Source: CAUZIR01 sp034421295 (GTDB taxonomy: Bacteria; Chloroflexota; Dehalococcoidia; Lucifugimonadales; UBA2962). From it: 64,000 nt of DNA. Below, piece by piece: positions 53,411 through 63,170 of the stretch; the stretch's first letter is position 1; each line of letters opens with the position of its first letter. The notes beneath the pieces are model-generated. The model was not told the DNA's origin and made no database searches. It saw only the letters and a program-made list of their open reading frames with translations. The stretch covers positions 33,029 through 97,028 of the forward strand of contig DAOUKM010000021.1 in the NCBI GenBank assembly GCA_034421295.1, written 5' to 3'. The position numbers and the translations under genes were made by a program.

Positions 53411-55153
53411 ATGAGTTATCGAGCCATAGCCGGCAGCAGGCCGGCGTTCATAGGCACCGAACACGCCGTGTCCACGGCGCATTTCCTTTCCACCGCGGTC
53501 GGCAATCGGATGCTCGAGCTGGGCGGCAACGCCATCGACGCCGGTGTGGCCGCGGGGATAGCGATGAACACCGTAATGCCCTACCTGACAAGCTTCGGGG
53601 GCGTCGCCCCGATCATCGTGTACCTGGCCGATCGGGATGAGATCTTCACCATAAGCGGCGTCGGTCGATGGCCCAGGACCCATACCCTGGAAGAGCACCG
53701 CAGGCGCTGGGGAGAGGCGATACCAAACGGAATCAGTCCGGTGCTGGTCCCGGCCGCACCGGACGCATGGCTGACCGCCCTTGCCTCATTCGGGACCCTC
53801 ACGCTCAGGGAGGTCCTGGACCCTTCCATACGGCTGGCGGAGCAGGGGTTTCCGGCCACCGACAGCTACCGCTACATGGTCAGCAAGGCCGAGTCCCAGG
53901 ATTTTCTTCGCCAGTGGCCGGACGCGGCCAGCATACTGATGCCCGGAGGTAGATTGCTGCGCATCGGCCAGCGGCTGTCCAACCCCGATCTCGGCCGGCT
54001 CTACAGGGACCTTGTGGAGGTCGAACAGTCCGCGTCAGGCAGTGGCAGGGCGGGCGCCATCAGGGCGGCAAGGGACCATTTCTACACCGGTGCACCCGCG
54101 GAAATGATGACTCGTTTCGTAGAGGAAAACGGCGGCATCCTGACCATGGACGACATGAGGGACTTTAGCGTGACCGTCGAGCGTCCCATCGAGGCTGGCT
54201 ACAAGGACCTGAGCCTGTTCGTCTGCGACTTCTGGTGCCAGGGGCCGGCCGTGCCGCAGATACTCAAGATACTTGAGGGATACGATCTGGTCGGAATGGG
54301 CCACAATTCCACCCCGTACCTTCACACTTTGCTGGAGTCCATCAAGCTGGTCTTTTCCGATCGTCACCACTATTACGGCGATCCGGATTTCGTGGAGGTG
54401 CCGGGGAGCGCACTGCTTTCCGGACAGTACGCGGCCGCGCGAAGGGAGATGGTCCGGCCCCAGGCGTGGCCGGAGATGCCCCCTCCGGGGGACCCGGCCC
54501 TGGCCCTATCGAACGGACCCAGGACTCTGAACCCGGGAGTACCGTCCGCAAACCATGGTCCCCCGGAGGGAGACACCGGTCATGTCGCCGCGATCGACGG
54601 CCGTGGCAACGTGTTCGCCTCGACGACCAGCGACACATACATGTGGTCGCCGGTCGTGCCGGGCCTTGGCATTCCCCCGAGCGGCCGGGGCATCCAGAGC
54701 TTTACCGATCCGCAGGTTCCCGCCCACATTGCACCCTGGAAGAGGCCGCGACTCACGCCCAATCCAGCCCTTGTCTTCAGGAACGGACGTTTCGCGATGA
54801 CCATCGGTACGCCCGGCGCCGACTCGCAGGTTCAGGCCATGGTGCAGGTCCTGCTCAACCGCTTCGAGTTCGGGATGGATGTCCAGCAGGCCGTGGAGGC
54901 ACCTCGCGTCTCCAGCTTCAGCCACCCGGACACCATGGAGCCCCACACCTACATGCCGGGAACGATAAGGGCGGAATCCGGTGTCGGCGCCGATGTCCTG
55001 TCCGAGCTGACAGACAGGGGACATACCGTTCAGGACTGGGGGGAACTCGCGTTCGCGGCAGGCTGCCCCACCGTGGTGGCAAAGGACCACGAATCCGGTT
55101 TCCTCTGGGCGGGAGCCGATCCCAGACGCGAGTCTCATGCCACCGGCCGCTAG
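53411..55153 (+). CDS. Gamma-glutamyltransferase family protein
   Basis: A 580-residue Ntn-hydrolase of the GGT family. GGNAIDAGVAAGIAMNTVMPYLTSFGG and the autocleavage/nucleophile region DTGHVAAIDGRGNVFASTTSDT (Thr as nucleophile) are clear, as is GRGIQSFTDPQ downstream. It would transfer or hydrolyse gamma-glutamyl groups, e.g. from glutathione. No signal peptide was seen at the ATG at 53411. The phosphodiesterase gene follows 53 bp later. Confidence 0.9.
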   Translation: MSYRAIAGSRPAFIGTEHAVSTAHFLSTAVGNRMLELGGNAIDAGVAAGIAMNTVMPYLTSFGGVAPIIVYLADRDEIFTISGVGRWPRTHTLEEHRRRWGEAIPNGISPVLVPAAPDAWLTALASFGTLTLREVLDPSIRLAEQGFPATDSYRYMVSKAESQDFLRQWPDAASILMPGGRLLRIGQRLSNPDLGRLYRDLVEVEQSASGSGRAGAIRAARDHFYTGAPAEMMTRFVEENGGILTMDDMRDFSVTVERPIEAGYKDLSLFVCDFWCQGPAVPQILKILEGYDLVGMGHNSTPYLHTLLESIKLVFSDRHHYYGDPDFVEVPGSALLSGQYAAARREMVRPQAWPEMPPPGDPALALSNGPRTLNPGVPSANHGPPEGDTGHVAAIDGRGNVFASTTSDTYMWSPVVPGLGIPPSGRGIQSFTDPQVPAHIAPWKRPRLTPNPALVFRNGRFAMTIGTPGADSQVQAMVQVLLNRFEFGMDVQQAVEAPRVSSFSHPDTMEPHTYMPGTIRAESGVGADVLSELTDRGHTVQDWGELAFAAGCPTVVAKDHESGFLWAGADPRRESHATGR

Positions 55154-55206
55154 GCCGACCCGAACTAGCCTTCCCTCCCGCAGGCACCAGATAATCCGGG
55201 GTTTTC

Positions 55207-56409
55207 GTGAGCGACGCCCACAGGCTGGAGCAGTACTTTCGGGACGGCCTTTTGCTCAGGCCGACCGAAGACGCCCTGAACATCGTGGACCTTGCCAACG
55301 CTATTGCCCGGCTGGCCGGAAGCCGCCGCCCGATGACGAGCCCCGGGGCGGAGGCCATCGTCCGGTTGATAGGTCCGGCCGACCACCTGGTCTTAGTGGC
55401 GGCCGATGGGTTCGGCGCGGGTTTGCTCGAATCTCTGAACGCCGAGGGCCCGGTGCGGCCGAGACAGGCGGCGGCGCTACGCACCGTATTCCCCTCGACC
55501 ACGGCCTCGGCACTTACCTCATTGGCGACGGGCGAATGGCCGGGCAGGCATGGTGCGGTCGGCTGGTACACGTACGTACCCCACATCGATACGGTTGGTA
55601 CCATCATTCCCTTCGTGCGGTCGGCCGACGGAACTCCGCTGGTCGAGCTCGGCCTCCCGGTGGACAAGGCCTTCCCGGTTCCATCCCTTTTCGCCGGCAT
55701 CAATGGCCCGGTGCTTTCCCTGCTGCCGGACACGATCGCCGACAGCACGTTCTCCATGTACGTAAGCGGGGGCACGCCGCGGCAGGGCTACTATTCGTTT
55801 GCCGATGTGATCGATGCCATAGCCTCCAGGATCAGGGGGGCCTCATGCCCCACCTATACCTACCTGTACCTGCCGCATGTCGACGCCGTGGGGCATGAGG
55901 TCGGATTCTCAGACCCTCGAACCCTGAGTGCGGCCCGTTCCGTCGTCGACCTCCTGAATGAACTGGCCCAGGAGGTGGACGGCCGCGCCAGGATCGTCCT
56001 GACCGCGGACCACGGGGGCCTGGACGCCGGGGCCGATCAGATTCACCTGATGTGCGCCACAGACTCGCTGATCAAGATGCTTAGGCGGGAACCCTCGGGC
56101 GACAGCCGGGTCGTCTATTTTCATGTTCGCGATCCGAACGAGTCCGAATTCGAAGCCGCCTTTCACGACAGGTTCGGGGAGCGGTTCCTCCTGGTGAAGG
56201 TCGAGGACGCAGAACAGATGGAGCTCTTCGGCCCGGGTCGCCTCTCAGGCGAAACTCGCCGAAGGCTGGGCACGTTCATTGCCCTCTCCTGGGGGGCGGA
56301 CGTTCTGGTATACGAATGGCCCCGCCGATCCGGCGGCAGCGCACCGCATGTTGGGTACCACTCCGGCCTCAGCGAGGCCGAGATGCTGGTGCCCCTGGTG
56401 GTGATGTAG
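55207..56409 (+). CDS. Alkaline-phosphatase-superfamily phosphodiesterase (nucleotide pyrophosphatase type)
   Basis: A 400-residue protein of the type I phosphodiesterase/nucleotide pyrophosphatase family. Metal-binding and nucleophile motifs: VAADGFGAGL (Asp), the Thr nucleophile in FPSTTASALTSLATG, LPHVDAVGHEVGF and LTADHGG. It hydrolyses phosphodiesters or pyrophosphates using two zinc ions. GTG start at 55207. No signal peptide. Encoded after the GGT gene on the same strand. Confidence 0.9.
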   Translation: MSDAHRLEQYFRDGLLLRPTEDALNIVDLANAIARLAGSRRPMTSPGAEAIVRLIGPADHLVLVAADGFGAGLLESLNAEGPVRPRQAAALRTVFPSTTASALTSLATGEWPGRHGAVGWYTYVPHIDTVGTIIPFVRSADGTPLVELGLPVDKAFPVPSLFAGINGPVLSLLPDTIADSTFSMYVSGGTPRQGYYSFADVIDAIASRIRGASCPTYTYLYLPHVDAVGHEVGFSDPRTLSAARSVVDLLNELAQEVDGRARIVLTADHGGLDAGADQIHLMCATDSLIKMLRREPSGDSRVVYFHVRDPNESEFEAAFHDRFGERFLLVKVEDAEQMELFGPGRLSGETRRRLGTFIALSWGADVLVYEWPRRSGGSAPHVGYHSGLSEAEMLVPLVVM

Positions 56410-56465
56410 CGAGGCGAGCGCCCGCGGCAGGAAAAGTTCGCGATTTCGCCGCGCCGGCGCCTGGC

Positions 56466-57230
56466 CTATATGGCCGTCATGCCACCGTCGACTATTACTT
56501 CACTGCCCGTCATGAACGACGAGTCGTCCGAGGCGAGGAAAAGGACTGTACGGGCTATCTCTTCGGGCCTGCCGAGCCGGCCCAGCGGAACGGCCTTGAG
56601 TACATTGGCCTTCATGGCCGGGTCCGAGTCCCAGAGGACGTCAACCATGCTGGTGTCGACCGTCGCGGGATGTACCGAATTGACGCGTATCCCGTCCCTA
56701 GCGAATCTGAGTGCGGCCGATTTGGTAAAGAGCCGCACCGCGCCCTTGGAGGCCGTGTAGGCACCTTCGAAGGGACTCCCGGTGATCCCCGACGCCGACG
56801 AGATGTTTATGATCGAGCCCCGTCCCTGCTCTCGCATGAGCGGCACGGCGAGCTTGGTGCCAAGAAACACGCTCTTTGCGTTCACGGCCATGACACGGTC
56901 CCACTCGCCCTCCGTGGTCTCGTCGATGTGCCTGAGCAGGAAGATCCCCGCGTTGTTCACGAGCACATCCAGACGACCGTACCGGGCCCGCACCATGTCG
57001 TAGAGATCCTGCCAGGATCCCTCGTCGGTTACGTCCAGCGCCTGGAATGTTCCCTTCCCTCCCGCCTCTTCGACGTCCGATGCGGCTTTCATGCCGGAGG
57101 TGTCGTCGATGTCCGCGGCGACGACGTGCGCTCCGCTCTGGGCCAGTGCGAGACAGATCGCCCGGCCTATGCCGCCGCCGCCGCCGCTGACTACCGCTAC
57201 CCTGCCATCCAACTTCCGTTCATCTGGCAT
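56466..57230 (-). CDS. Short-chain dehydrogenase (3-oxoacyl/glucose dehydrogenase-like)
   Basis: A 254-residue classical SDR: VSGGGGGIGRAICLALAQ, DVTDEGSW, NNAGIFLLRH, catalytic serine in INISSASGI and Tyr/Lys in YTASKGAVR, ending IVDGGMTAI. The GGGGGIG loop replaces the usual TGxxxGIG. Probably NAD(P)-dependent oxidation of an alcohol; substrate unknown. It is convergent with the phosphodiesterase gene. Confidence 0.92.
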   Translation of the reverse strand: MPDERKLDGRVAVVSGGGGGIGRAICLALAQSGAHVVAADIDDTSGMKAASDVEEAGGKGTFQALDVTDEGSWQDLYDMVRARYGRLDVLVNNAGIFLLRHIDETTEGEWDRVMAVNAKSVFLGTKLAVPLMREQGRGSIINISSASGITGSPFEGAYTASKGAVRLFTKSAALRFARDGIRVNSVHPATVDTSMVDVLWDSDPAMKANVLKAVPLGRLGRPEEIARTVLFLASDDSSFMTGSEVIVDGGMTAI

Positions 57231-57385
57231 GTTTTCGACCTCCCGAGTGAACTAGGCGACTGGCTGCGGGAATCCTGCTGCCGGCCCGAGCGGCGGACCA
57301 TGTGAGAATCGATCCCCCGTAAAGATCCACGCCATGAATGCCGCCGACTGCATGCGTCCTTAAGAAGGCGGCCCGGGCACGTGCA

Positions 57386-58231
57386 TCATATAGACGCTGC
57401 TGATCGACGCGACTTCACTCTGCTGACCCCGCCTGTTGGCACCCAGATGGCCGCATCATCGTCACCGAATGCCTCAGCACGCCCCTCAAGGTATCTGGCA
57501 CCCACCCATGCGCAGACCAGCGAATCCAGGGCATCTTCATGGCGCTTGAGGGAGCCGAGCGTGCCCGTATATGGCAATCCTGGCAGGAACGGCGGGATCT
57601 CATCGATCACTCTGGACAGGCCTTCATGGATACCCTTCAGCTCCCTGATGATCCCTTCGGCCCTTTCTTGCCTGCCAAGGTCGGGCCAGTACCTCAGCGT
57701 CCTTGCAATCTTGTATGGGACCCTGTAGTCACGACCCAGCAGGCAGAGCAGCGCCGGTGCCGGATAGACCTCTATGAGGGTGTCTGCTCCGGGTCTGTTG
57801 ACGGCGAGCCTGTAGCCGAGCCGGGAGAGCGAGCGGTGAAAGTCCCTTGAGACCCTGCCGGGCCTGTCCCGATTAGGGGAATGCGTGCTGCATCCGCGCG
57901 CCCCGAATTTTCTGGAGACGGCATTGTCTGCTTCCCTGCGTCCCGTGATGTCTATTCTCGAAAGGGGCATATCCACCGATACAACGGTGACACGCCTGCC
58001 GCCCAAGAGCCTTTCCGCAGCCCTGAGAAGCGTTCCGGGGTCCGAGCCTCGGGTCGGCGGCGGATCCTGCCATCGGACGGGGTTCCCCGCTGCAAGCTCG
58101 ACGAAGGAGTCGTAGCTGGGGGCTAGAGCGACAAGCTTCCAGAGGCCGTCCGGCCCGGCCCTTATGAGTGCGACTCCACTCGGGCTGCGGTCGGTCCAGG
58201 CAGCATCGATGCCAAGCACCGAAGAAGTCAA
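57386..58231 (-). CDS. DUF429 predicted nuclease-fold protein
   Basis: About 281 residues of the DUF429 family, an RNase H-like fold. VLGIDAAWTDRSPSGVALI (acidic first strand), VVSVDMPLSR, RGCSTHSPNRDRPGRVSRDF and ALDSLVCAWVGARYLEGRA carry the conserved aspartates. The frame extends upstream to 58399 but then enters the tRNA-Glu gene, so TTG 58231 (seven bases after AGAGG) or GTG 58237 is the probable start. Function uncertain. Confidence 0.8.
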   Translation of the reverse strand: MTSSVLGIDAAWTDRSPSGVALIRAGPDGLWKLVALAPSYDSFVELAAGNPVRWQDPPPTRGSDPGTLLRAAERLLGGRRVTVVSVDMPLSRIDITGRREADNAVSRKFGARGCSTHSPNRDRPGRVSRDFHRSLSRLGYRLAVNRPGADTLIEVYPAPALLCLLGRDYRVPYKIARTLRYWPDLGRQERAEGIIRELKGIHEGLSRVIDEIPPFLPGLPYTGTLGSLKRHEDALDSLVCAWVGARYLEGRAEAFGDDDAAIWVPTGGVSRVKSRRSAASI

Positions 58232-58320
58232 ATACACACCTCTATGGGATTTCCGACCGTCGCTTCGGACCCTGACGCATTGGGCCCCGTGGGGAACCTT
58301 CCGTGGGAGGTGCAAAAATG

Positions 58321-58397
58321 TGGTAGCGCGTACGGGATTCGAACCCGTGATCTCCGCCTTGAGAGGGCGGTGTCCTTGGCCACTAGACGAACGCGCC
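58321..58397 (-). tRNA. tRNA-Glu (anticodon CTC)
   Basis: Cloverleaf on the minus strand: acceptor GGCGCGT/ACGCGCT with a G-T first pair, D-arm TCGTCTAGTGG, anticodon stem CCGCC/GGCGG with loop CTCTCAA (anticodon CTC, reads GAG), T-arm ACGGG-TTCGAAT-CCCGT, discriminator A and encoded CCA. Confidence 0.95.
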
Positions 58398-58414
58398 ACG
58401 CTTGGCCGGCAAGA

Positions 58415-58488
58415 TGGCTGGGGATCGAGGATTCGAACCTCGACTTACAGATCCAGAGTCTGTCGTCCTACCATTAGACGAATCCCCA
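58415..58488 (-). tRNA. tRNA-Gln (anticodon CTG)
   Basis: Minus strand: acceptor TGGGGAT/ATCCCCA, anticodon stem ACAGA/TCTGT with loop CTCTGGA (anticodon CTG, reads CAG), T-arm TCGAG-GTTCGAAT-CCTCGA, discriminator G and encoded CCA. It lies 17 bases upstream of tRNA-Glu; the two form one transcript. Confidence 0.95.
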
Positions 58489-58500
58489 CCGTGAAACCGG

Positions 58501-58530
58501 ATTCTACCAAACTGCCCACGGCCCATCAAA
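58501..58530 (-). promoter_or_regulatory. Sigma-70-like promoter of the tRNA-Gln/tRNA-Glu pair
   Basis: On the minus strand TTTGAT (58525-58530), 18-base spacer and TAGAAT (58501-58506) stand 12 bases before the tRNA-Gln 5' end, as expected for a tRNA promoter. Confidence 0.55.
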
Positions 58531-58625
58531 GACCGCTGAGGGCTTCCGACCGCCGTTCCGCTCCCGGAGAGCAGGTCCGAAATGTGTGTCCGGCTCGCAG
58601 GTTGAGCCGGTAAGCGGACCCTCGC

Positions 58626-59642
58626 CTAAGCGGTTTGGCCGGAACTCTGATCGCCCCGCGTCACGCGTCTGACAGCTTCAGAAAAGCCCAGAGAAACGGA
58701 ATCGGCCGAAAGGGCCTGCGCGGCGGCGCTGTAGGGGTCGAGGTCACCCCCTGCGACGCTATCGGCCAGATCTCCGAGGAGGCCTTCCACATCCAGGTCG
58801 GCAAGGGCGGCCTCCACGACACCCTTCATGGCATCTACCATCTCAGCCCTGCGGCGGGCAGACCGCCTCTCAGCAAGTTCCGCGCTTTTCAGCAGGTGCT
58901 CCCTGTGCCGCTCGATCTCCGTTAGCAGCTCGGTAATCCCGTCCGTGCGCCGGGCCTCGGTCATGAGCACCGGAGGAGTCCAGGTCCCTTTCCTCGCCCT
59001 GCCACGAACCTCGGACTTTACGGCGGTGACCAGGCGGTGTGCCCCTTCTCGGTCAGCCTTGTTGATCACGTATATGTCCCCGATCTCCATCAGGCCGGCC
59101 TTCATCACCTGCACGGAGTCACCCGCCTCGGGTACGAGCACGACCAAGACGGAGTCTGATGCCTTCACGACGTCCAATTCGGTCTGCCCGACGCCAACGG
59201 ACTCGAGGAAGACGTAGTTGAAGCCGAACGCATCGAGCAGGCGGACCGAAGCCCTTGCGACCCTCGAGAGTCCTCCATGCGCCCCCCTTGTCGATAGGCT
59301 GCGGACGAACACGCCACGGTCAGCGTGATGCTCGGCCATGCGTATGCGGTCTCCGAGGACCGCCCCCCCAGTGAAGGTGCTGGTCGGGTCTACTGCGACC
59401 ACACCGACAGTCTGGCCAGTCGCCCGCAGTGCCCCCGCGAGTCCGTCGACGACGGTGCTCTTTCCCGCGCCCGGAGGTCCGGTGACGCCGACAACGTAGG
59501 CCCGGCCGGTCCTGGCATGGACCGAAGCCATGATTGAGGCGATGGCGGAAGGTTCACGCTCGAGCAGCGTTAGCAGGCGGGACAGCGCCCGCCTGTCCCC
59601 GGCGAGCATCCTGTCGACCAACCCGGTAACCATCGCCGCCAC
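58626..59642 (-). CDS. meaB: MeaB/ArgK-family GTPase
   Basis: A 338-residue G3E GTPase. Walker A VTGPPGAGKSTV, the switch region VAVDPTSTFTGGAVLGDRIRM, ESVGVGQTELDV and NKADREG are diagnostic. MeaB protects and reactivates methylmalonyl-CoA mutase by gating delivery of adenosylcobalamin. No mutase genes lie in the window. Confidence 0.93.
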   Translation of the reverse strand: MAAMVTGLVDRMLAGDRRALSRLLTLLEREPSAIASIMASVHARTGRAYVVGVTGPPGAGKSTVVDGLAGALRATGQTVGVVAVDPTSTFTGGAVLGDRIRMAEHHADRGVFVRSLSTRGAHGGLSRVARASVRLLDAFGFNYVFLESVGVGQTELDVVKASDSVLVVLVPEAGDSVQVMKAGLMEIGDIYVINKADREGAHRLVTAVKSEVRGRARKGTWTPPVLMTEARRTDGITELLTEIERHREHLLKSAELAERRSARRRAEMVDAMKGVVEAALADLDVEGLLGDLADSVAGGDLDPYSAAAQALSADSVSLGFSEAVRRVTRGDQSSGQTA

Positions 59643-59669
59643 TTCGTGCCCTAGCCTGCGGGCACCGTC

Positions 59670-60161
59670 CTAGGCATCTGGTCTGATGCGTCTCAGCAGG
59701 CACGCCATTTCGACGGCGGCCAGCGCGGCGCTGCGACCAGCATCGCCTCGCCTTCCCCCGGACCTGAAATTGGCCTGCAGCAGGTTCTCGGTGGTCAGGA
59801 TGCCGTTCGTTACGGGAACACCGGTCTCGACGGCCACCCTGGCAATACCGTTAGCCGCACCGTTGGCCACCACCTCGTAGTGGGTCGTCTCTCCCCTGAT
59901 CACGCAGCCCAGAGCGACCACGGCGTCGACGCCGCACGACTCGATCATGCTCTTGGCAGCCACGGGTATCTCAAGGGCACCTGGCACATGAACCACCTCT
60001 ATGCCCTCGTCGGCCACGCCGCACTCTGCAAGGGCGCTGCGGGCGCCGGTAAGGAGGCGCCCGCTGATGGAGCGGTTAAAGCGCGAGACGACGATGCCAA
60101 TCCGTAATCCAGCGCCGTTCGGGAGGGTCGTTACATCCCCGAAGGGGTCGTCCGCACTCAA
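59670..60161 (-). CDS. ribH: 6,7-dimethyl-8-ribityllumazine synthase
   Basis: A 163-residue RibH: IGIVVSRFNRSISGRLLTGA, HVPGALEIPVAAKSMI, ALGCVIRGETTHYEVVANGAANGI and NGILTTENLLQA. It joins 3,4-dihydroxy-2-butanone 4-phosphate and the ribitylaminouracil to form lumazine. Its start overlaps the end of ribBA by four bases. Confidence 0.96.
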   Translation of the reverse strand: MSADDPFGDVTTLPNGAGLRIGIVVSRFNRSISGRLLTGARSALAECGVADEGIEVVHVPGALEIPVAAKSMIESCGVDAVVALGCVIRGETTHYEVVANGAANGIARVAVETGVPVTNGILTTENLLQANFRSGGRRGDAGRSAALAAVEMACLLRRIRPDA

Positions 60162-61384
60162 TCTTCGTCGATCGAGGCCGTATCCAGGGTCTTCAGTATG
60201 TGCCCCAGCCGCTCCCGCTTGGCCGTCAGGTAACGGCGGTTCTCATCTGTTGCCTGCGCCTCGATGGGCACTCGCTCGACGAGCTCGAGACCATGGCTTT
60301 CAAGTCCGACGACCTTTCTGGGGTTGTTGGTGAGCAGGCGAAGCTTGCGGACGCCGAGATCGACCAGGATCTGGGCTCCCACGCCGTAATGTCTGAGGTC
60401 CACGGGCAGGCCTAGCGAGATGTTGGCATCCACCGTATCCATGCCGTTGTCCTGCAGGGAGTACGCCTTCAGCTTGTTGTGTATGCCGATGCCCCTGCCC
60501 TCTTGCCTCATGTAGAGGAATACGCCTGCACCCTCGCGGTCTATTGCCTCTAGGGCCAGCCTGGCCTGATCGCCGCAGTCACACCTCAGGCTGCCGAATA
60601 CGTCCCCGGTGAGGCACTCTGAGTGCACGCGGGCAAGCACCGGCTCATGGGAATCCACCCGGCCTCGCACCAGCGCGAAATGCTCATCCGGATCAACGGT
60701 ACTTCTGTAGGAGACCGCTGTGAACTTTCCGTACCTTGTGGGAAGACGAGCCTCGGCGACCCGTTCTATCATCCTCTCGGTGGACCGCCGGTAGGCTATT
60801 ACGTCGGCCACCGAGACAATGGTCAGGCCGTGTGCGGCCGCAAAGGTCTCCAGCTGAGGCATGCGGGCCATGGTTCCATCCTCGGCCATGATCTCGCAGA
60901 TCACGCCGGCCTCGCCTAGGCCGGCCATGCGAGACAGGTCGACGATCGCCTCGGTCTGGCCGGCGCGGACCAGGACCCCACCCTCCATGTACCTGAGGGG
61001 GAAGACATGACCGGGCCTCCCCAGGTCTTCCGGATGCGTCGACGGGTCCACGAGCGCCCTGATCGTGGCTGCCCGATCCTGGGCCGATATCCCGGTTGTA
61101 GCCCCCTTCAGGACATCCACCGAGACGGTAAATGCCGTGCCCAGCCGGGCGGTGTTGTCCTGGACCATCAGTGGCAGCCTGAGCTGCTCGAGCCGCTCGG
61201 ACACCAGCGGGACGCAGATCAGTCCGCGGCCATGCATTGCCATGAAGTTGACGGCCTCTGGCGTTACCGCCGACGCGGCCATGGCCAGGTCGCCTTCGTT
61301 TTCCCGGTCCTCATCGTCGACGATGATGACCATCCTGCCAGCCCTTATGTCATCGACGGCTTGGCGGACTTTCTCTAGTGGCAC
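60158..61384 (-). CDS. ribBA: Bifunctional DHBP synthase/GTP cyclohydrolase II
   Basis: A 408-residue fusion. The N-terminal RibB half has DDEDRENEGDLAMAA and RPGHVFPLRYMEGG. The C-terminal RibA half has ECLTGDVFGSLRCDCGDQ (zinc cysteines), YMRQEGRGIGIHNKLKAY and DTVDANISLGLPVD. It supplies both precursors of riboflavin. Stop overlaps ribH. Confidence 0.96.
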   Translation of the reverse strand: MPLEKVRQAVDDIRAGRMVIIVDDEDRENEGDLAMAASAVTPEAVNFMAMHGRGLICVPLVSERLEQLRLPLMVQDNTARLGTAFTVSVDVLKGATTGISAQDRAATIRALVDPSTHPEDLGRPGHVFPLRYMEGGVLVRAGQTEAIVDLSRMAGLGEAGVICEIMAEDGTMARMPQLETFAAAHGLTIVSVADVIAYRRSTERMIERVAEARLPTRYGKFTAVSYRSTVDPDEHFALVRGRVDSHEPVLARVHSECLTGDVFGSLRCDCGDQARLALEAIDREGAGVFLYMRQEGRGIGIHNKLKAYSLQDNGMDTVDANISLGLPVDLRHYGVGAQILVDLGVRKLRLLTNNPRKVVGLESHGLELVERVPIEAQATDENRRYLTAKRERLGHILKTLDTASIDED

Positions 61385-61481
61385 TGTCGAACCTGCATGT
61401 TGTAATGCCTCAGGCAGTCGCGATCGCGGACTCGGCTGGCTGGGAGCGGTGGGTCCTCCCTTGAAGGAGGCTCGTTGGATG

Positions 61482-62060
61482 TCAGGATGTTCTCGCGGCC
61501 AGCCGCTCTACATACTTTGCCAGGATGTCGATCTCGATATTGACATCGTCGCCGATCTCCAGGTCGCCCAGGGTGGTCACCGTGCTCGTGATCGGTATGA
61601 TCGATACCGAGAGCCAATTCTGGCCACAGTCTACAATCGTGAGACTCACACCGTCCACGGCGACGAACCCCTTCTCCACCATGTAGCGGGCCAATCTGGG
61701 AGGCAGTTTCATCTCGATGAGTTTGGAATTGCCTTCTTCGGTGAAGCCGACAACGCTGGCCGTCCCGTCGACATGACCCTGCACGATGTGGCCGTCCAGT
61801 CGGCCGTTGGCGAACACCGGGCGCTCCAGGTTCACCCGGGAACCCGGCGCCAGCCGGCCGAGATTGGTGCGGCGAAGGGTCTCCTGCACCAGGTCGACTG
61901 TGAACCCGCCTTCGATAAACCCGGTCACCGAAAGGCACGCCCCGCTGACGCTGACGCTGCCACCTAGGACAAGATCGTCCAGCCCGGGGGCAGATATGTG
62001 AAGAGTGCCCTCGCCGGCGGATATTACCCGCCCCTTCGTCTCAACTATTCCGGTGAACAT
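61482..62060 (-). CDS. ribE: Riboflavin synthase alpha chain
   Basis: A 192-residue RibE with two repeated lumazine-binding barrels: MFTGIVETKGRV..GGSVSVSGACLSVTGF and VQGHVDGTASVVGF..FVAVDGVSLTIVDCGQ. It dismutates lumazine into riboflavin. It follows ribD after three bases. Confidence 0.96.
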   Translation of the reverse strand: MFTGIVETKGRVISAGEGTLHISAPGLDDLVLGGSVSVSGACLSVTGFIEGGFTVDLVQETLRRTNLGRLAPGSRVNLERPVFANGRLDGHIVQGHVDGTASVVGFTEEGNSKLIEMKLPPRLARYMVEKGFVAVDGVSLTIVDCGQNWLSVSIIPITSTVTTLGDLEIGDDVNIEIDILAKYVERLAARTS

Positions 62061-62063
62061 GGC

Positions 62064-63155
62064 CTATCTGGGATAGCCGACCACGAAGAGGTCATCGCCA
62101 ATTTTCTCGTAGCTGCAGTCTCCAAGCTGAAGCGAGTCGGCAATGTCGGCAACCCCATCACCTGCAACTGGCCCGGGTGCACTGCGGCCGCCGACAATCA
62201 TCGGGGCTATGAACGCCGCTACCCTGTCCACCAGCCCTCCGTCGAAGAATGAGCCGGCAACCTTTCCTCCTCCCTCCACCAGAATCGAAGTGACTCCCCG
62301 ACCGCCAAGGAGCTTCAGCAGGGCATCGAGGTTCACACGACCGTGATGCCCCGGCAGCACCTCCACTTCGACTCCGCGGGCGGCAAGCTCTGATCTCTTT
62401 GACTCTTCCATGCCTATGCAGGCTATCAAAGTGTGGCCCTCGCCAGACGCCACAGCGGCATCCAGTGGAATTCTGCCCTTGCTGTCGACGACCACCCTCA
62501 GTGGTTGACTGCTTCTCGGGCGCCCGGCCGTGTCACGTGCGGTGAGGCGGGGATCGTCGGCGATGACGGTGCCGATGCCCACCAGGATCGCATCCGATTC
62601 GGCACGCAGTTCGTGGGCGCGGGCCCTCGCTAGTTCTCCAGTTATCCACTTGGAGCGTCCGGCGCGGTCTGCGATCTTGCCATCGAGACTCATTGCGAAC
62701 TTGGATGTGACGAAAGGCATGCCGGTCGTAGAGTGTTTTCGGTAGGCGCCGATCAGCTTAGAGGCGGCCAGGGACTCTGAACGGTCGGACGCCAGCACCA
62801 CCTCAATCCCGGCCTCCCGCAGACGGCTCAGCCCCCTGCCGTCCTCTGCGGGATTGGGATCAATGGCACCAACGTGAACCCGTGAAATCCCTGCTGCCGT
62901 TATCGCATCCGTGCACGGCGGCGTACGCCCGTGTCGGCTACACGGTTCCAGGGTAATGAAAAGTTCAGCGCCCAGAGCCAGGTCGTCCGCCTTGCGCAGG
63001 GCTACGACCTCCGCGTGATCGCCCCCGGGCGGCTGGGTGTGGCCCTCCCCGACGACCTTGCCCCGCCTGACCACGACCGCTCCAACGGCGGGATTCGGGC
63101 TTACCGATCCGAGGGAGCGTCGGGCCAGTTCAAGTGCCCGGTGCATGTGAGTCAT
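62064..63155 (-). CDS. ribD: Bifunctional riboflavin deaminase/reductase
   Basis: A 363-residue RibD. The N-terminal deaminase has GGDHAEVVALRKAD and LEPCSRHGRTPPCTDAI (zinc ligands); the C-terminal reductase has TSKFAMSLDGKIADRAGRSKWITG and SILVEGGGKVAGSF. First gene of the rib cluster, right after dcd. No FMN-riboswitch-like sequence was recognised in front of the cluster. Confidence 0.96.
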   Translation of the reverse strand: MTHMHRALELARRSLGSVSPNPAVGAVVVRRGKVVGEGHTQPPGGDHAEVVALRKADDLALGAELFITLEPCSRHGRTPPCTDAITAAGISRVHVGAIDPNPAEDGRGLSRLREAGIEVVLASDRSESLAASKLIGAYRKHSTTGMPFVTSKFAMSLDGKIADRAGRSKWITGELARARAHELRAESDAILVGIGTVIADDPRLTARDTAGRPRSSQPLRVVVDSKGRIPLDAAVASGEGHTLIACIGMEESKRSELAARGVEVEVLPGHHGRVNLDALLKLLGGRGVTSILVEGGGKVAGSFFDGGLVDRVAAFIAPMIVGGRSAPGPVAGDGVADIADSLQLGDCSYEKIGDDLFVVGYPR

Positions 63156-63170
63156 TTTGGCCGATTCGCG

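Noticed and set aside
58232..58399. N-terminal extension of the DUF429 gene to ATG 58399
   Set aside because: It would read through the tRNA-Glu gene; a start at 58231 or 58237 fits the family.
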